Positions 45,910-54,797 of a stretch of 64,000 nucleotides of DNA are shown piece by piece. This DNA is from Pseudanabaena sp. Chao 1811 (lineage in GTDB: Bacteria; Cyanobacteriota; Cyanobacteriia; Pseudanabaenales; Pseudanabaenaceae). The stretch's first letter is position 1. Each line of letters begins with the position of its first letter. The position numbers were made by a program, and so were the translations under genes. The stretch spans positions 3,768,501-3,832,500 of the forward strand of contig NZ_CP101416.1 of assembly GCF_027942295.1 (NCBI RefSeq). Reading direction: 5' to 3'. Below the pieces are notes generated by a model that ran no database searches, was not told the origin of the DNA, and saw nothing but the letters and a program-made list of their open reading frames with translations.

Positions 45910-47208
45910 TTACAAATCCTTTAGACGTAGGCTAACTGAGTCACCGTGAGACGGTAAGCCTTCGGCTTCCGTGAGCAAAGCGATCGCCCCAGATACTTCC
46001 TTTAGAGCTTCAGGGCTGTACTGGATCAAACTGGAATGCTTGAGGAAAGTTTCGACCCCAAGGGCTGAAGAATAACGCGCACCACCACAGGTCGGCAAAG
46101 TATGATTTGGTCCTGCTAAATAGTCCCCCACAGCTTCAGGAGTAGAATGTCCGATGAAAATTGCCCCCGCATGACGGATTTGATCAATCAATTGCCAAGG
46201 TTCTTCGACTTCTAGTTCTAGATGTTCTGGCGCAAACTGGTTAGATAGCTCCGCAGCAGTCTTCAGGCTATCAACAACCACAATTAAGCCATAATGGGCG
46301 ATCGCCTTTTCGGTCATCATCCGCCGAGGATGATTTTCGAGCATCCGATTTACTTCTTCCGAGACGCGATTAGCGAGGCGCGAATCATTGGTGAGCAGGA
46401 TTGATGCTGCCATTTGATCATGCTCTGCTTGGGCAAGCATATCGGCGGCAACATAGGTAGGATTTGCGCTGGCATCAGCAATGATTAATACTTCTGAAGG
46501 TCCCGCGATCGAGTCAATACCAACACGACCGAATACTTGTTTTTTGGCGAGAGTGACATAGATATTGCCTGGTCCTGTGATCACATCAACCTTGGGAATC
46601 GTTTCAGTGCCATAGGCTAAGGCGGCGATCGCCTGTGCGCCACCGACACGATAAATTTCTTCCACCCCAGCTACCTGTGCTGCTACAAGAATTGCAGGAT
46701 TAATTGTGCGCTCCTGACCGGGAGGCGTAACCATCACAATCTTTTTAACCCCTGCCACCCTTGCAGGTACAGCATTCATCAAAACGGTACTTGGATAAGC
46801 TGCTTTCCCCCCTGGAATATAAATACCCGCAGCATCTACTGGTGTATAGCGTTTGCCTAAGACTACATCCTTGTCACCAAAATGCACCCAACTTTTAGGC
46901 ACACGCATTTTGTGGAATTCTTCGATGCGCTGATGCGCCATCTCGATCGCTTTCAGCAGACCACCTTTGACCTGTTGATAAGCAGCATCAAGTTCCGATC
47001 CACTTACGCGCAGTTCTGCGGCTGTAAAGTCTTGACCGTCAAATTCAGAGGTATAGTGCAGCAGGGCTGTATCGCCTTTGCGTCTTACCGTTTGGATGAT
47101 TTCGGTGACGGTGGCTTCCTTGTGGATCATCTGATCGTCATAAATGCGATCGCAAATCCGCTTGATTTCTGATTCTGCTTCAGTTCTCTGGGTGACAATT
47201 CGTAGCAT
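45910..47208 (-). CDS. hisD: histidinol dehydrogenase
   Basis: The 432-aa product matches the HisD family in length and motifs: YIPGGKAAYPSTVLMNAVPA, GGAQAIAALAYGTETIPKVD, GPGNIYVTLAKKQVFG, GPSEVLIIAD, LAQAEHDQMAASIL (zinc-ligand region) and NHTLPTCGGARYSS. It performs the last two NAD-dependent oxidations from histidinol to histidine. It stands alone here, as is normal for dispersed his genes in cyanobacteria. The ATG follows LRIVTQRTE without a visible Shine-Dalgarno site. Confidence 0.96.
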   Translation of the reverse strand: MLRIVTQRTEAESEIKRICDRIYDDQMIHKEATVTEIIQTVRRKGDTALLHYTSEFDGQDFTAAELRVSGSELDAAYQQVKGGLLKAIEMAHQRIEEFHKMRVPKSWVHFGDKDVVLGKRYTPVDAAGIYIPGGKAAYPSTVLMNAVPARVAGVKKIVMVTPPGQERTINPAILVAAQVAGVEEIYRVGGAQAIAALAYGTETIPKVDVITGPGNIYVTLAKKQVFGRVGIDSIAGPSEVLIIADASANPTYVAADMLAQAEHDQMAASILLTNDSRLANRVSEEVNRMLENHPRRMMTEKAIAHYGLIVVVDSLKTAAELSNQFAPEHLELEVEEPWQLIDQIRHAGAIFIGHSTPEAVGDYLAGPNHTLPTCGGARYSSALGVETFLKHSSLIQYSPEALKEVSGAIALLTEAEGLPSHGDSVSLRLKDL

Positions 47209-47303
47209 AGATTGTGACGTAAGAAGCGATGATTAATCCTAGCTTAACCTGTATTCCCGTAAGTTGTGTGACCTAAAATCTAAAAAAGAGAGCTAGGATT
47301 TTT

Positions 47304-47385
47304 ATTACAGCGCTTTATACTCAAATCCAAACTGAGAGATTTTTTGAAAGTGTTACTAAGCAACACTTTCAAAAATCTCTTGGGG
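47304..47385. repeat. B-family hairpin element
   Basis: It begins ATTACAGCGCTTTA. The core arms AGAGATTTTTTGAAAGTGTT and AACACTTTCAAAAATCTCT surround a short loop containing TAA. The shared TTGAAAG/CTTTCAA segment and the different tip place it with the copies at 17.3, 38.0 and 53.6 kb. It lies upstream of the truncated nucleotidyltransferase fragment. Confidence 0.75.
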
Positions 47386-47404
47386 TTCGGTTGAAGGAAA
47401 GAAA

Positions 47405-47626
47405 ATGATCAGTTCCCATGATTTAAAAACTTACATTGCAGGGGCAAAGCAACGCCAACGGCAAAAACAAATCTTGCTAGATGATCGCTATGAGCTTTTG
47501 CAGACTGTTGCTCAAAAGGGAGCAGAAATACTTAAAACTGATTTTGCTGCTCATAAAGTTTGGTTGTTTGGGTCTGGACTATGTCGTGATTTAATTCATA
47601 TGGAAACAATGGTGAGTAATGGTTAA
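47405..47626 (+). pseudogene. truncated MNT-type nucleotidyltransferase fragment
   Basis: The 73 codons resemble the start of small minimal nucleotidyltransferases (MntA/HEPN-MNT type antitoxins): a helical N-terminus, then HKVWLFGSG. The required catalytic Asp pair that should follow about ten residues later is missing; the frame ends in ETMVSNG after a deletion. The last 8 nt overlap the start of cobD. No HEPN partner is present. It is most likely a broken remnant, though translation through it could help express cobD. Confidence 0.65.
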
Positions 47627-48707
47627 TGATCTCAAGCAAGCATCGCGTCCAATTCATGGGGGAAATCGTCAATGGGCGGCGAGTATGGCTGGTATATCAC
47701 CAGAACAAATCTTAGATTTTTCGGCAAGTATTAATCCCCTTGGCACACCTAAATCAGCGATCGCTGCCATCCAATCCCATTTAACCGATCTCAGTCATTA
47801 TCCTGACCCCGAATATACATTACTCAGACAAGCATTAGGAAAGTTTCATCAACTGTCGCCAGAATGGATTTTGGCTGGTAACGGTGTGGCGGAGCTATTA
47901 ACTTGGGTGGGGCGTGATCTTTCGCAACTATCTTCAACGATTCTATTTACACCAGCCTTTACCGACTACTATCGCGCTCTGAAAACCTTTGATTGTCAAG
48001 TAGAAAGGTATCCATTTCTATTGAGAACTCAAGACGTAAGTTTTGATTCTGAACTGCCAGAAATTACGAATTCCCATACCAAAGGAATCTTGATCAATAA
48101 TCCCCATAATCCTACGGGTTACTTATTTTCTAGAGATAGTATCTTGCCCTATTTAGAGAGGTTTGCCTTGGTGGTGATTGATGAAGCTTTTATGGATTTC
48201 CTCACACCAGACCAGCAGCAAAGTTTAATTGATTTAGTTCCATCACATCCAAACTTAGTGATTTTGCGATCGCTGACTAAGTTTTACAGTTTGCCAGCGC
48301 TGAGACTTGGCTATGCGATCGCCCATCCCAAACGTCTGCAACGCTGGCAAGCATGGCGCGATCCTTGGTGTGTAAATAGTCTGGCAGTTGCCGCAGGGAT
48401 TGCTGTTTTAGAAGATGTGGAATTTCAGCAGCAAACATGGGACTGGTTAAAGCGGGCTAAACCGCAACTATTTACAGGCTTATCACAAATAGCAGGATTA
48501 AATCCATTACCAAATGCTGCAAATTATCTATTAGTCCAAACAGAAATATCAGGTTCACTTTTACAAAAGGAGTTATTGCAAAAAGATAAAATTCTCATTC
48601 GCGATTGTTTGAGTTTTCCAGAATTAGGCGATCGCTATTTTCGAGTAGCTGTACGTCTCGAACATGAAAATCAAAAATTAATAAATGGTCTATCACAACT
48701 CAGTTAA
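47619..48707 (+). CDS. cobD: threonine-phosphate decarboxylase (CobD-like)
   Basis: The 362-aa fold type I PLP enzyme has the CobD-type N-terminus HGGNRQWA and DFSASINPLGTP. Other features are NNPHNPTGYLFSRD, the Asp strand VVIDEAFMDF and the PLP-lysine motif SLTKFYSLPALRLGY near 222. CobD decarboxylates L-threonine phosphate to the aminopropanol linker of cobalamin; histidinol-phosphate aminotransferases are close relatives, but the HGGN start favours CobD. Its last ~209 bp are repeated, diverged, at 50496-50704, beyond the restriction-modification genes. The reading frame is intact, but its current 3' end may be an imported allele. There is no terminator directly after the stop. Confidence 0.85.
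   Translation: MVNDLKQASRPIHGGNRQWAASMAGISPEQILDFSASINPLGTPKSAIAAIQSHLTDLSHYPDPEYTLLRQALGKFHQLSPEWILAGNGVAELLTWVGRDLSQLSSTILFTPAFTDYYRALKTFDCQVERYPFLLRTQDVSFDSELPEITNSHTKGILINNPHNPTGYLFSRDSILPYLERFALVVIDEAFMDFLTPDQQQSLIDLVPSHPNLVILRSLTKFYSLPALRLGYAIAHPKRLQRWQAWRDPWCVNSLAVAAGIAVLEDVEFQQQTWDWLKRAKPQLFTGLSQIAGLNPLPNAANYLLVQTEISGSLLQKELLQKDKILIRDCLSFPELGDRYFRVAVRLEHENQKLINGLSQLS
48483..48691 (+). repeat. direct repeat, copy 1 (3' end of intact cobD)
   Basis: It aligns without gaps to 50496-50704 at a constant offset of 2013 bp. I count about 25 differences by eye. Most are synonymous, and the amino-acid changes are clustered at the very end. Confidence 0.9.
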
Positions 48708-48814
48708 CCCATTAAACTGCAATAGTGTATGGGGATATTGCCCAATCACTCACACCATCCAAAATACGAGCATAAAATCACCACAAAAAAGTAAAACATG
48801 ATCGCCAAATGCAT

Positions 48815-49420
48815 CTACTTTCTCCATTCGATATGTCCGTTAATATTAAAATCTTCAAAAGTGTTCAGGATTTTTATGCAAAAATCTTGTAGTTCCTGAT
48901 TGTTTTCTTTTTTAGCAAGTTCGTAGAGACGGATAAACATTTTTTTACCTGTTTCGGTTTGCTTAAGATTTTTCTTGAGGAAGTTATGCTGACTGCACAA
49001 AGTTTGACCGTTTTCAATGGTAGCTAATCCACCCATATCTTTAGGTTTAATATGATCAACGTGTAACTCAACTCCATTCTCTCGGCTTGCTCCACAGATT
49101 ACGCATTTGTAGCCATCTCGCCTTAAAATTTCTTTCTTTTGAGTACTTGTAAAATCTTGTTGCTGCTTATTTTGAGCATATTGAGGATCGTATTTATAAA
49201 TTCCTTTTGATATTTTCTGTAGGAAACCCCTTTGATATAGAGATCTAATTCCTCTGTCAGGATCTCTAAATATTTTTCCAGTACGTTCTAGATATGTTGA
49301 AGTGACCCAATCAACAACATCTTTAGTATGTATCTCAATATCAGGATGCATTTCAAAGTACTCCTTAATAATACTGATTTGAGCTAAACTTTGCTCTTTA
49401 GATTTATCGTTATTAGGCAC
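48815..49420 (-). CDS. HNH restriction endonuclease
   Basis: The product is about 201 aa. The start is GTG (VPNNDKSK), or TTG one codon earlier; AAGGAG lies 8 nt before the GTG. The N-terminal half looks like a winged-helix module (IISIIKEYFEMHPDIEIHTKDVVDWV, RSLYQRGFLQKISKGIYKY). The C-terminal half is an HNH nuclease: CVICGAS, ELHVDHIKPKDMGG, NGQTLCSQHN, with the Cys pair binding structural zinc. It overlaps the end of the methyltransferase gene by 8 nt, the usual arrangement of a type II restriction-modification pair. The specificity is unknown. The DNA is A+T-rich and has no HIP1 site. Confidence 0.88.
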   Translation of the reverse strand: MPNNDKSKEQSLAQISIIKEYFEMHPDIEIHTKDVVDWVTSTYLERTGKIFRDPDRGIRSLYQRGFLQKISKGIYKYDPQYAQNKQQQDFTSTQKKEILRRDGYKCVICGASRENGVELHVDHIKPKDMGGLATIENGQTLCSQHNFLKKNLKQTETGKKMFIRLYELAKKENNQELQDFCIKILNTFEDFNINGHIEWRK

Positions 49421-50420
49421 CAATTAATCTCCTTTTATCTAAAAAATCATCTAAAACAACTTTATGATTTCTTAATGAAGTAATTAAGTTTATAGCAACT
49501 TGTCGAACAACTGGAACTGCAACCGAGTTCCCAAATTGTCTATACATTTGGGTTCGAGAAACAGGGATAACAAAGCTTAAAGGATATCCCATGATCGATT
49601 TACATTCATTTTCACTAAGCAATCTAATTCCAGTTTCTCCATCTTTAACAAAGGTTCCTGTCAATCTCTGGATTTTGTGATAGGTAGAGCATAACGTTTT
49701 AACTTGAATCTTAGAATTCCGATCAATTAATTCTGGTTTTCCATCATCTAGTTTAAATAGATACGAATCTTGTAAGTGTTTAGATATTGAATAACCAATT
49801 ATATTTTCTTCTACATAAGAGCCTATATATTCTTTATGTTTAATAGGCGGAGGAAACATAAAATTAGGCACATCTCTAGAAATATCCTCAGATATACCTA
49901 CTATAAATATTCTTTTCCTAACCTGTGGTACACCATAGTCTTTAGCATCTAAAACACTCCAAAACACATGATATCTAACATCAGGTTGACTAAAAAAAAG
50001 GTATTGTCCATTTATAGATATAGATAGAGTGTCTAATATAATTCTTAGGGTTTTTCCACCATCATGTGTTATTAGTCCTTCAACATTCTCTAAAATAAAA
50101 GCTTTAGGGTTTTTCTCTTTTAATATCTTTACTACGTCATAAAATAAAGTACCTTGTGTGGGATGTTCAAATCCTTCACGTTTGCCAATTGAACTAAACG
50201 GTTGACAGGGAAAACCAGCAGTCAATATATCAATATCTGGAATTGAGGATGGTTCAATCTTTGTAATATCTCCGTAGGGAATATCGCCAAAATTAGCTCT
50301 GTATGTCATCTGTGCATATTTATCCCACTCAGAAGAAAATACACATTCTCCTCCTATACTCTCTAGAGCGATTCTAAATCCGCCAATACCAGCAAATAAA
50401 TCTGCAAAGACAAAACTCAT
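49413..50420 (-). CDS. DNA (cytosine-5-)-methyltransferase
   Basis: The product is about 335 aa, starting at the ATG of MSFVFADLFAGIGGF; an in-frame TTG 66 nt upstream would add non-conserved residues. The C5-methylase motifs are in order: I DLFAGIGGFRIALE, IV GFPCQPFSSIG with catalytic Cys72, VI ENVEGL (111-116), VIII QVRKRIFIVGI, and X RQFGNSVAVPVV. It methylates C5 of cytosine in an unknown target and protects the host from the co-encoded HNH nuclease. Absence of HIP1 sites and lower G+C than the flanks point to recent acquisition. The gene pair lies between two copies of the cobD 3' end. Confidence 0.94.
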   Translation of the reverse strand: MSFVFADLFAGIGGFRIALESIGGECVFSSEWDKYAQMTYRANFGDIPYGDITKIEPSSIPDIDILTAGFPCQPFSSIGKREGFEHPTQGTLFYDVVKILKEKNPKAFILENVEGLITHDGGKTLRIILDTLSISINGQYLFFSQPDVRYHVFWSVLDAKDYGVPQVRKRIFIVGISEDISRDVPNFMFPPPIKHKEYIGSYVEENIIGYSISKHLQDSYLFKLDDGKPELIDRNSKIQVKTLCSTYHKIQRLTGTFVKDGETGIRLLSENECKSIMGYPLSFVIPVSRTQMYRQFGNSVAVPVVRQVAINLITSLRNHKVVLDDFLDKRRLIGA

Positions 50421-50495
50421 TGTTATTTTTAAATCTCTATCACTGTTTACTATACACGCTATTGATTTATCAATGCGATCACCCAATCATGCACC

Positions 50496-50720
50496 TCATA
50501 AATATCAGGATTAAATCCGTTACCAAATACTGCAAATTATCTATTAGTTCAAACAGAAATTGCAGGTTCGCTTTTACAAAAGGAACTATTGCAAAAAGAT
50601 AAAATTCTCATTCGCGATTGCCTAAGTTTTCCAGAATTAGGCGATCGCTATTTTCGAGTGGCTGTGCGTCTAGAACATGAAAACCAGCAATTGCTGAAAG
50701 CTCTAGTTAAAAATGTATAA
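50496..50720 (+). pseudogene. displaced 3' end of cobD (second copy)
   Basis: About 74 codons are open from GLNPLPNTANYLLV to LLKALVKNV and a TAA stop, matching the C-terminus of the intact cobD at 47619. It has no start codon or upstream coding part. A terminator hairpin follows 14 nt after the stop, so this copy looks like the original gene end left behind when the restriction-modification cassette arrived. Confidence 0.88.
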
Positions 50721-50734
50721 CAGCCTAACCAAGC

Positions 50735-50766
50735 AAATAAAGAGGGACATAAGTCCCTCTTTATTT
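50735..50766. terminator. bidirectional hairpin between the cobD remnant and valS
   Basis: The arms AAATAAAGAGGGAC (50735-50748) and GTCCCTCTTTATTT (50753-50766) close an ATAA loop. It lies 16 nt from the valS stop codon and 14 nt from the cobD-remnant stop codon. Confidence 0.85.
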
Positions 50767-50782
50767 AAAAATTACTTGAAAA

Positions 50783-53500
50783 TTACTTGCCTTGTAACTG
50801 GGCTAAACGTGCTTTGAGAATCTCTTGCTGTTTTAGGGATTCTTCCAACTCAGCCCTTGCCGTTGCCACAACTTCAGGAGGTGCTTTTTTGATATAACCT
50901 TCATTGTTTAATCGACCTTGAGTAGAAGCGATCGCCCCTTCAAGTTTCGCTAGAGTGCGTTCCAATTTTGTAACCAATTGACCGATATCAACCACACCAA
51001 CCAGCGAGACAATTACCTGAATCGTACCAACGACACCTGCGATCGCTTGCTCAGTTGCGGATGCATCGACAGTCGCCACAACTGCTAAATCTTCAACCCT
51101 TGCCAAATCGAGAATATAGCTTTGTCCTGCTTCGAGGAGACTGCGTTCGCGATCGCTATCGGATTGTAAAATCGCCTTGACCTTGGCACTAGGCTTAATT
51201 TCAGCCTCAGCACGAAGATTGCGAATTGTGCGAATTGTGCCAATCAATAAATTGAATTGTTCTTCTAATTCTTCGTTGATATAGCTGGTATCAATTTCAG
51301 GATAAGGTTGAATTGCTAGCACAGGGCGATCGCTAGATGGTTCGCTCGTTCCGTAAGTGAGTAATTGCCAAATCTCCTCAGTGACATGAGGCAAGAATGG
51401 ATGTAAAAGGCGCAAAATACCATCAAGGACAAATCTGAGAGTTTGCTGTACGGTTTCGCGAGAAGTGGGATCGGCGGATTCTTGTAAACGGGATTTGACT
51501 AGCTCGATATACCAATCGCAGAAATCGCCCCAGAAGAATTCATAGATGCTTCTCGTTGCTTCGCCTAAGCTATAGGCATCAAGCTGTTCGCGGACTTGCA
51601 ATACAGTTTGAGCATAGCGCGACAAAATCCAGCGATCGGCAAGTTCTAACTTTTCAGTGCTAATCATGGCGGAGCCATGATTAGCACTGAGGTTCATCAT
51701 TACAAATCGCGACGCATTCCAGAGCTTATTCGCGAAGTTTCTGGCAGTCTCTACGGTTGTGGATTCATCGGTTTTGCGATTGTAATCAAGACGAATATCT
51801 TGACCTGCTCCCGTTACTTCCTTAACGAGGGAATAGCGCAACGCATCGGTTCCATACTTATTAATCAGCACTAACGGATCGATGCCATTATTCTTCGATT
51901 TGGACATCTTCTGATTATTCTCATCGCGCACCAGTCCATGAATATAGACCGTATTAAAAGGCATCTTGCCTGTAAAATAGCCTGCCATCATCGTCATCCG
52001 CGCTACCCAGAAGAAGATGATGTCAAAACCTGTAACAAGAACACTAGTAGGATAGAAAGTTTTCAAATCCTGCGTTTCTTCAGGCCAGCCAAGGGTCGAG
52101 AATGGCCATAAACCTGACGAAAACCATGTATCCAACACATCAGGATCGCGTTCTAGCTTAACATCTTCGCCAAATTTAGCTTTTGCCTGTGCATAGGCTT
52201 CTTCTTCCGTTCTCGCTACAAAAATTGAACCATCGGGAGAATACCATGCAGGGATCTGATGTCCCCACCACAACTGACGGGAAATACACCAATCCTTAAG
52301 GCGGATCAACCAATCGCGATATACCTTACCCCAGCGATCGGGAACAAAGGTAGGTGAGTTCTGCTTATCAAATTGCTCTAGGGCAAAGTCTGATAGGGGC
52401 TTAATCTTCACAAACCATTGGATCGATAGCAATGGTTCAACGGGAACTTTGCCACGTTCCGAATAGGGAACGGTGTGATTATAATCTTCAATCTTCTCTA
52501 ATAAGCCCAGTTCATCCAACTTCTTCACAACATTCTTACGCGCCACAAAGCGATCTTGACCTTCAAATTCGCCACCATTGGCATTAATTGAACCATCTTT
52601 ATTGAGAATATTGATTAAGGGCAAGCTATGGCGTTGTCCCATTTCAAAGTCGTTCGGGTCATGGGCTGGTGTCACCTTGACACAGCCGCTACCAAAAGCT
52701 TTATCCACATAGCGATCGCCAATGATCGGAATCTCACGATTCATAATTGGCAACATAATTGTTTTGCCAATCAAATGCTTATAGCGATCGTCTTCAGGAT
52801 TTACGGCTACGGCTGTATCACCTAACATGGTTTCGGGGCGAGTAGTTGCGACTACTAAATAACCCGAACCATCGGCTAAGGGATAACGGAAGTTCCAAAG
52901 ATGACCTTTGACCTCTTTATTGTCAACTTCGAGATCAGAAACCGCAGACTGAGATTCAGGACACCAGTTGACCAGATATTCACCCCGATAAATTAGCCCT
53001 GCTTCATAGAGTTTGACAAAGGCTTCGGTAACGGAATTGGATAAGCCTTCATCCATCGTAAAGCGTTCCCTTGTCCAGTCTGCCGAGACCCCAAGGCGGC
53101 GCAGTTGCGAAACAATCGTTCCCCCTGATTCAGCTTTCCACTTCCAAGCCCTTTCTAGAAACTTTTCGCGCCCAATTTCTTGATTGGTTTTACCTTCAGC
53201 CTTAATTTGTTTATCAAGAATCGTCTGCACGGCGATACTGGCGTGGTCGGTTCCAGGGAGCCAGAGGGTATTCAACCCACGCATACGGTGATAGCGAATC
53301 AAGATATCGATCAATACTTCCTGAAAGGCATGACCCATATGTAGACTACCCGTGACATTGGGCGGTGGAATCATGATGCAGTAGGGCTCTTTATCACTTT
53401 GACTCTCTGCTACAAATACGCCACTTTCCTCCCAATATTTTTGCCACTTGGCTTCAGATTCGAGAGGATTATATTGTTTTGGAAGTTCGTTCGTACTCAT
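50783..53500 (-). CDS. valS: valine--tRNA ligase
   Basis: The 905-aa class I synthetase has the HIGH-type motif [14 protein letters not shown] near 48-61, an editing domain in the middle, and the [12 protein letters not shown] motif near 530. The C-terminal ~70 residues form the coiled-coil arm of ValRS ([23 protein letters not shown]). It charges tRNA-Val and clears misactivated threonine. It is monocistronic with a terminator shared with the cobD remnant. The ATG of [10 protein letters not shown] is supported by the usual ValRS start [14 protein letters not shown] soon after. Confidence 0.97.
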   Translation of the reverse strand: MSTNELPKQYNPLESEAKWQKYWEESGVFVAESQSDKEPYCIMIPPPNVTGSLHMGHAFQEVLIDILIRYHRMRGLNTLWLPGTDHASIAVQTILDKQIKAEGKTNQEIGREKFLERAWKWKAESGGTIVSQLRRLGVSADWTRERFTMDEGLSNSVTEAFVKLYEAGLIYRGEYLVNWCPESQSAVSDLEVDNKEVKGHLWNFRYPLADGSGYLVVATTRPETMLGDTAVAVNPEDDRYKHLIGKTIMLPIMNREIPIIGDRYVDKAFGSGCVKVTPAHDPNDFEMGQRHSLPLINILNKDGSINANGGEFEGQDRFVARKNVVKKLDELGLLEKIEDYNHTVPYSERGKVPVEPLLSIQWFVKIKPLSDFALEQFDKQNSPTFVPDRWGKVYRDWLIRLKDWCISRQLWWGHQIPAWYSPDGSIFVARTEEEAYAQAKAKFGEDVKLERDPDVLDTWFSSGLWPFSTLGWPEETQDLKTFYPTSVLVTGFDIIFFWVARMTMMAGYFTGKMPFNTVYIHGLVRDENNQKMSKSKNNGIDPLVLINKYGTDALRYSLVKEVTGAGQDIRLDYNRKTDESTTVETARNFANKLWNASRFVMMNLSANHGSAMISTEKLELADRWILSRYAQTVLQVREQLDAYSLGEATRSIYEFFWGDFCDWYIELVKSRLQESADPTSRETVQQTLRFVLDGILRLLHPFLPHVTEEIWQLLTYGTSEPSSDRPVLAIQPYPEIDTSYINEELEEQFNLLIGTIRTIRNLRAEAEIKPSAKVKAILQSDSDRERSLLEAGQSYILDLARVEDLAVVATVDASATEQAIAGVVGTIQVIVSLVGVVDIGQLVTKLERTLAKLEGAIASTQGRLNNEGYIKKAPPEVVATARAELEESLKQQEILKARLAQLQGK

Positions 53501-53635
53501 AACAGGTTATTTACAGAATTGTGCGGATCGATTGAAGTTTACACTCAGCTTATATCTTATAGTGTTTCCCAGACTAGCGATCTTAATAATAAACTTGAGC
53601 AGATCTCATACAGCAATTACCGATCAAACGAACCA

Positions 53636-53713
53636 CCAGAAAAATTTTGAAAGCGTTGCTTTGCAACGCTTTCAAAATTTTTCTGGGTTTGGGTTTAAGC
53701 GCAAAGCGTTATA
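53636..53713. repeat. B-family hairpin element, perfect 24-bp stem
   Basis: The arms 53636-53659 and 53663-53686 are exact complements with TTT loop and tip GCGTTGC/GCAACGC. The right flank TTTAAGCGCAAAGCGTTATA matches the family terminus; the left terminus is not recognisable. Confidence 0.8.
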
Positions 53714-53768
53714 AGTTATGGCGATCGCAAATTTGTTAGCGTAACTTGGCAATTACCTACACGCAAGA

Positions 53769-53888
53769 TATATAGCAATGAAAGATATAGCTAGAACAAA
53801 TCAAAACCCAAATAAATGGAGGCGACGCAAAGTATCGCCTCCATTTATTTGGGTTTCATGTCCTAAGCAAAACTTTCATTGCTATATA
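53769..53888. mobile_element. D-family MITE-like element, 120 bp
   Basis: TATATAGCAATGAAAG (53769-53784) and its exact complement (53873-53888) form 16-bp terminal inverted repeats. The interior hairpin has arms AAACCCAAATAAATGGAGGC and GCCTCCATTTATTTGGGTTT. The right flank ATGTCCTAAGCAAAACTT is nearly the same as at 36197-36214. Confidence 0.8.
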
Positions 53889-54168
53889 AGAAGTGATACA
53901 AGCACTATAAGTTGAGGATGCTTAGAAAATAAATTCGTATTGCTATAAAATTGGTACTGATATAAAACAGATGTTTGTATAAATTAATGACTCTAAGCTT
54001 GTTAAATAACCTGATATTTAATAGGATTAGCAAGGGGCAATAGCTTTATGCTTAGGACATAAAAGCCTAACATGAGTTAAACTCATACCTCACACATCAG
54101 CTCTAGAAATCTTATACGCTGTTAGCTACACAGTCTATTTGACAGTCATATTTGTAGGAGTAAATGAA

Positions 54169-54726
54169 TTGGAAGTCGATCAGCTATTAGAACTATATAG
54201 ACAAGGACAGCGAAACTTTTCCAATATAGATCTTAGTAATGCTCAATTACGCAGTGTTACCCTAATTGGTATCGATTTACGTGGGTCTACTTTGAATAAA
54301 GCTGATCTGAGTAGCGCTAATTTAATTGATGCTAACTTGACAGGGGCTAACTTAATTGAGACTAACCTCAGAGGAGCATTACTCAGAGGCGGTAATTTCT
54401 CTGATGCCGATTTGAGTTGGGCAAATTTAACTTGGTCAAATTCATCTAATACCAAATTTCTGCGTTCTAATTTGAGTGTCACTAACTTTAGTGGTGCAAA
54501 TTTAATTGAGGCAGACTTTACAGGTGCAATTATGAAAGGTTCCAATTTACGCGGTACTAATTTGCGGGGTGCAATTCTCAAGAACTTACGTACCTGTGCA
54601 GATACAGAGTTTACAGGTGTTAGAAACCTAGACGATCGCACTCGGTTATATCTCTGTACGATCGCTAGTGGTACACACCCATTTACCAAAAATGACAGTA
54701 GACAAACTTTAGGCTGTCCTATTTAA
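54169..54726 (+). CDS. pentapeptide repeat protein
   Basis: The product is about 186 aa. I choose the TTG of LEVDQLLELYRQGQRNF, because AGGAG lies 8 nt upstream and family members begin this way; a TTG 30 nt earlier gives a longer form. Residues ~18-135 are pentapeptide repeats of A(D/N)LXX type (ADLSSANLIDANLTGANLIE), which fold as a right-handed quadrilateral beta helix. The C-terminal ~45 residues (CADTEFTGVRNLDDRTRLYLC) are not repetitive and hold paired cysteines. No signal peptide is visible. Functions of such proteins in cyanobacteria are mostly unknown. Confidence 0.87.
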   Translation: MEVDQLLELYRQGQRNFSNIDLSNAQLRSVTLIGIDLRGSTLNKADLSSANLIDANLTGANLIETNLRGALLRGGNFSDADLSWANLTWSNSSNTKFLRSNLSVTNFSGANLIEADFTGAIMKGSNLRGTNLRGAILKNLRTCADTEFTGVRNLDDRTRLYLCTIASGTHPFTKNDSRQTLGCPI

Positions 54727-54797
54727 AGCTTTTTAGAAAAAGCTTTTCAGAACTAATAGATGCAAATTGATGGGGAGTAAAGTTTGTTTTAGTTGAT

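Larger units (their letters stand above)
53501..54168. other. 668-bp intergenic region with two repeat elements
   Basis: It lies between divergent valS and the pentapeptide-repeat gene. It holds a B-family hairpin (53636-53713), a D-family element (53769-53888) and, near 54054, a short AGGACATAAAAGCC motif like the flank of other elements. No gene is evident. Confidence 0.6.

Noticed and set aside
48815-50420. Prophage or IS origin of the restriction-modification region
   Set aside because: There are no integrase, transposase or structural phage genes and no terminal inverted repeats; the only boundaries are the cobD direct repeats.
49413-50486. Longer methyltransferase start at the TTG at 50486
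   Set aside because: The extra 22 residues precede motif I without similarity, while the ATG at 50420 lies five residues before the conserved DLFAGIGGF.
54243-54689. 148-aa minus-strand ORF with regular LAPVKLASIKL repeats
   Set aside because: Its periodicity mirrors the pentapeptide repeats encoded on the plus strand.
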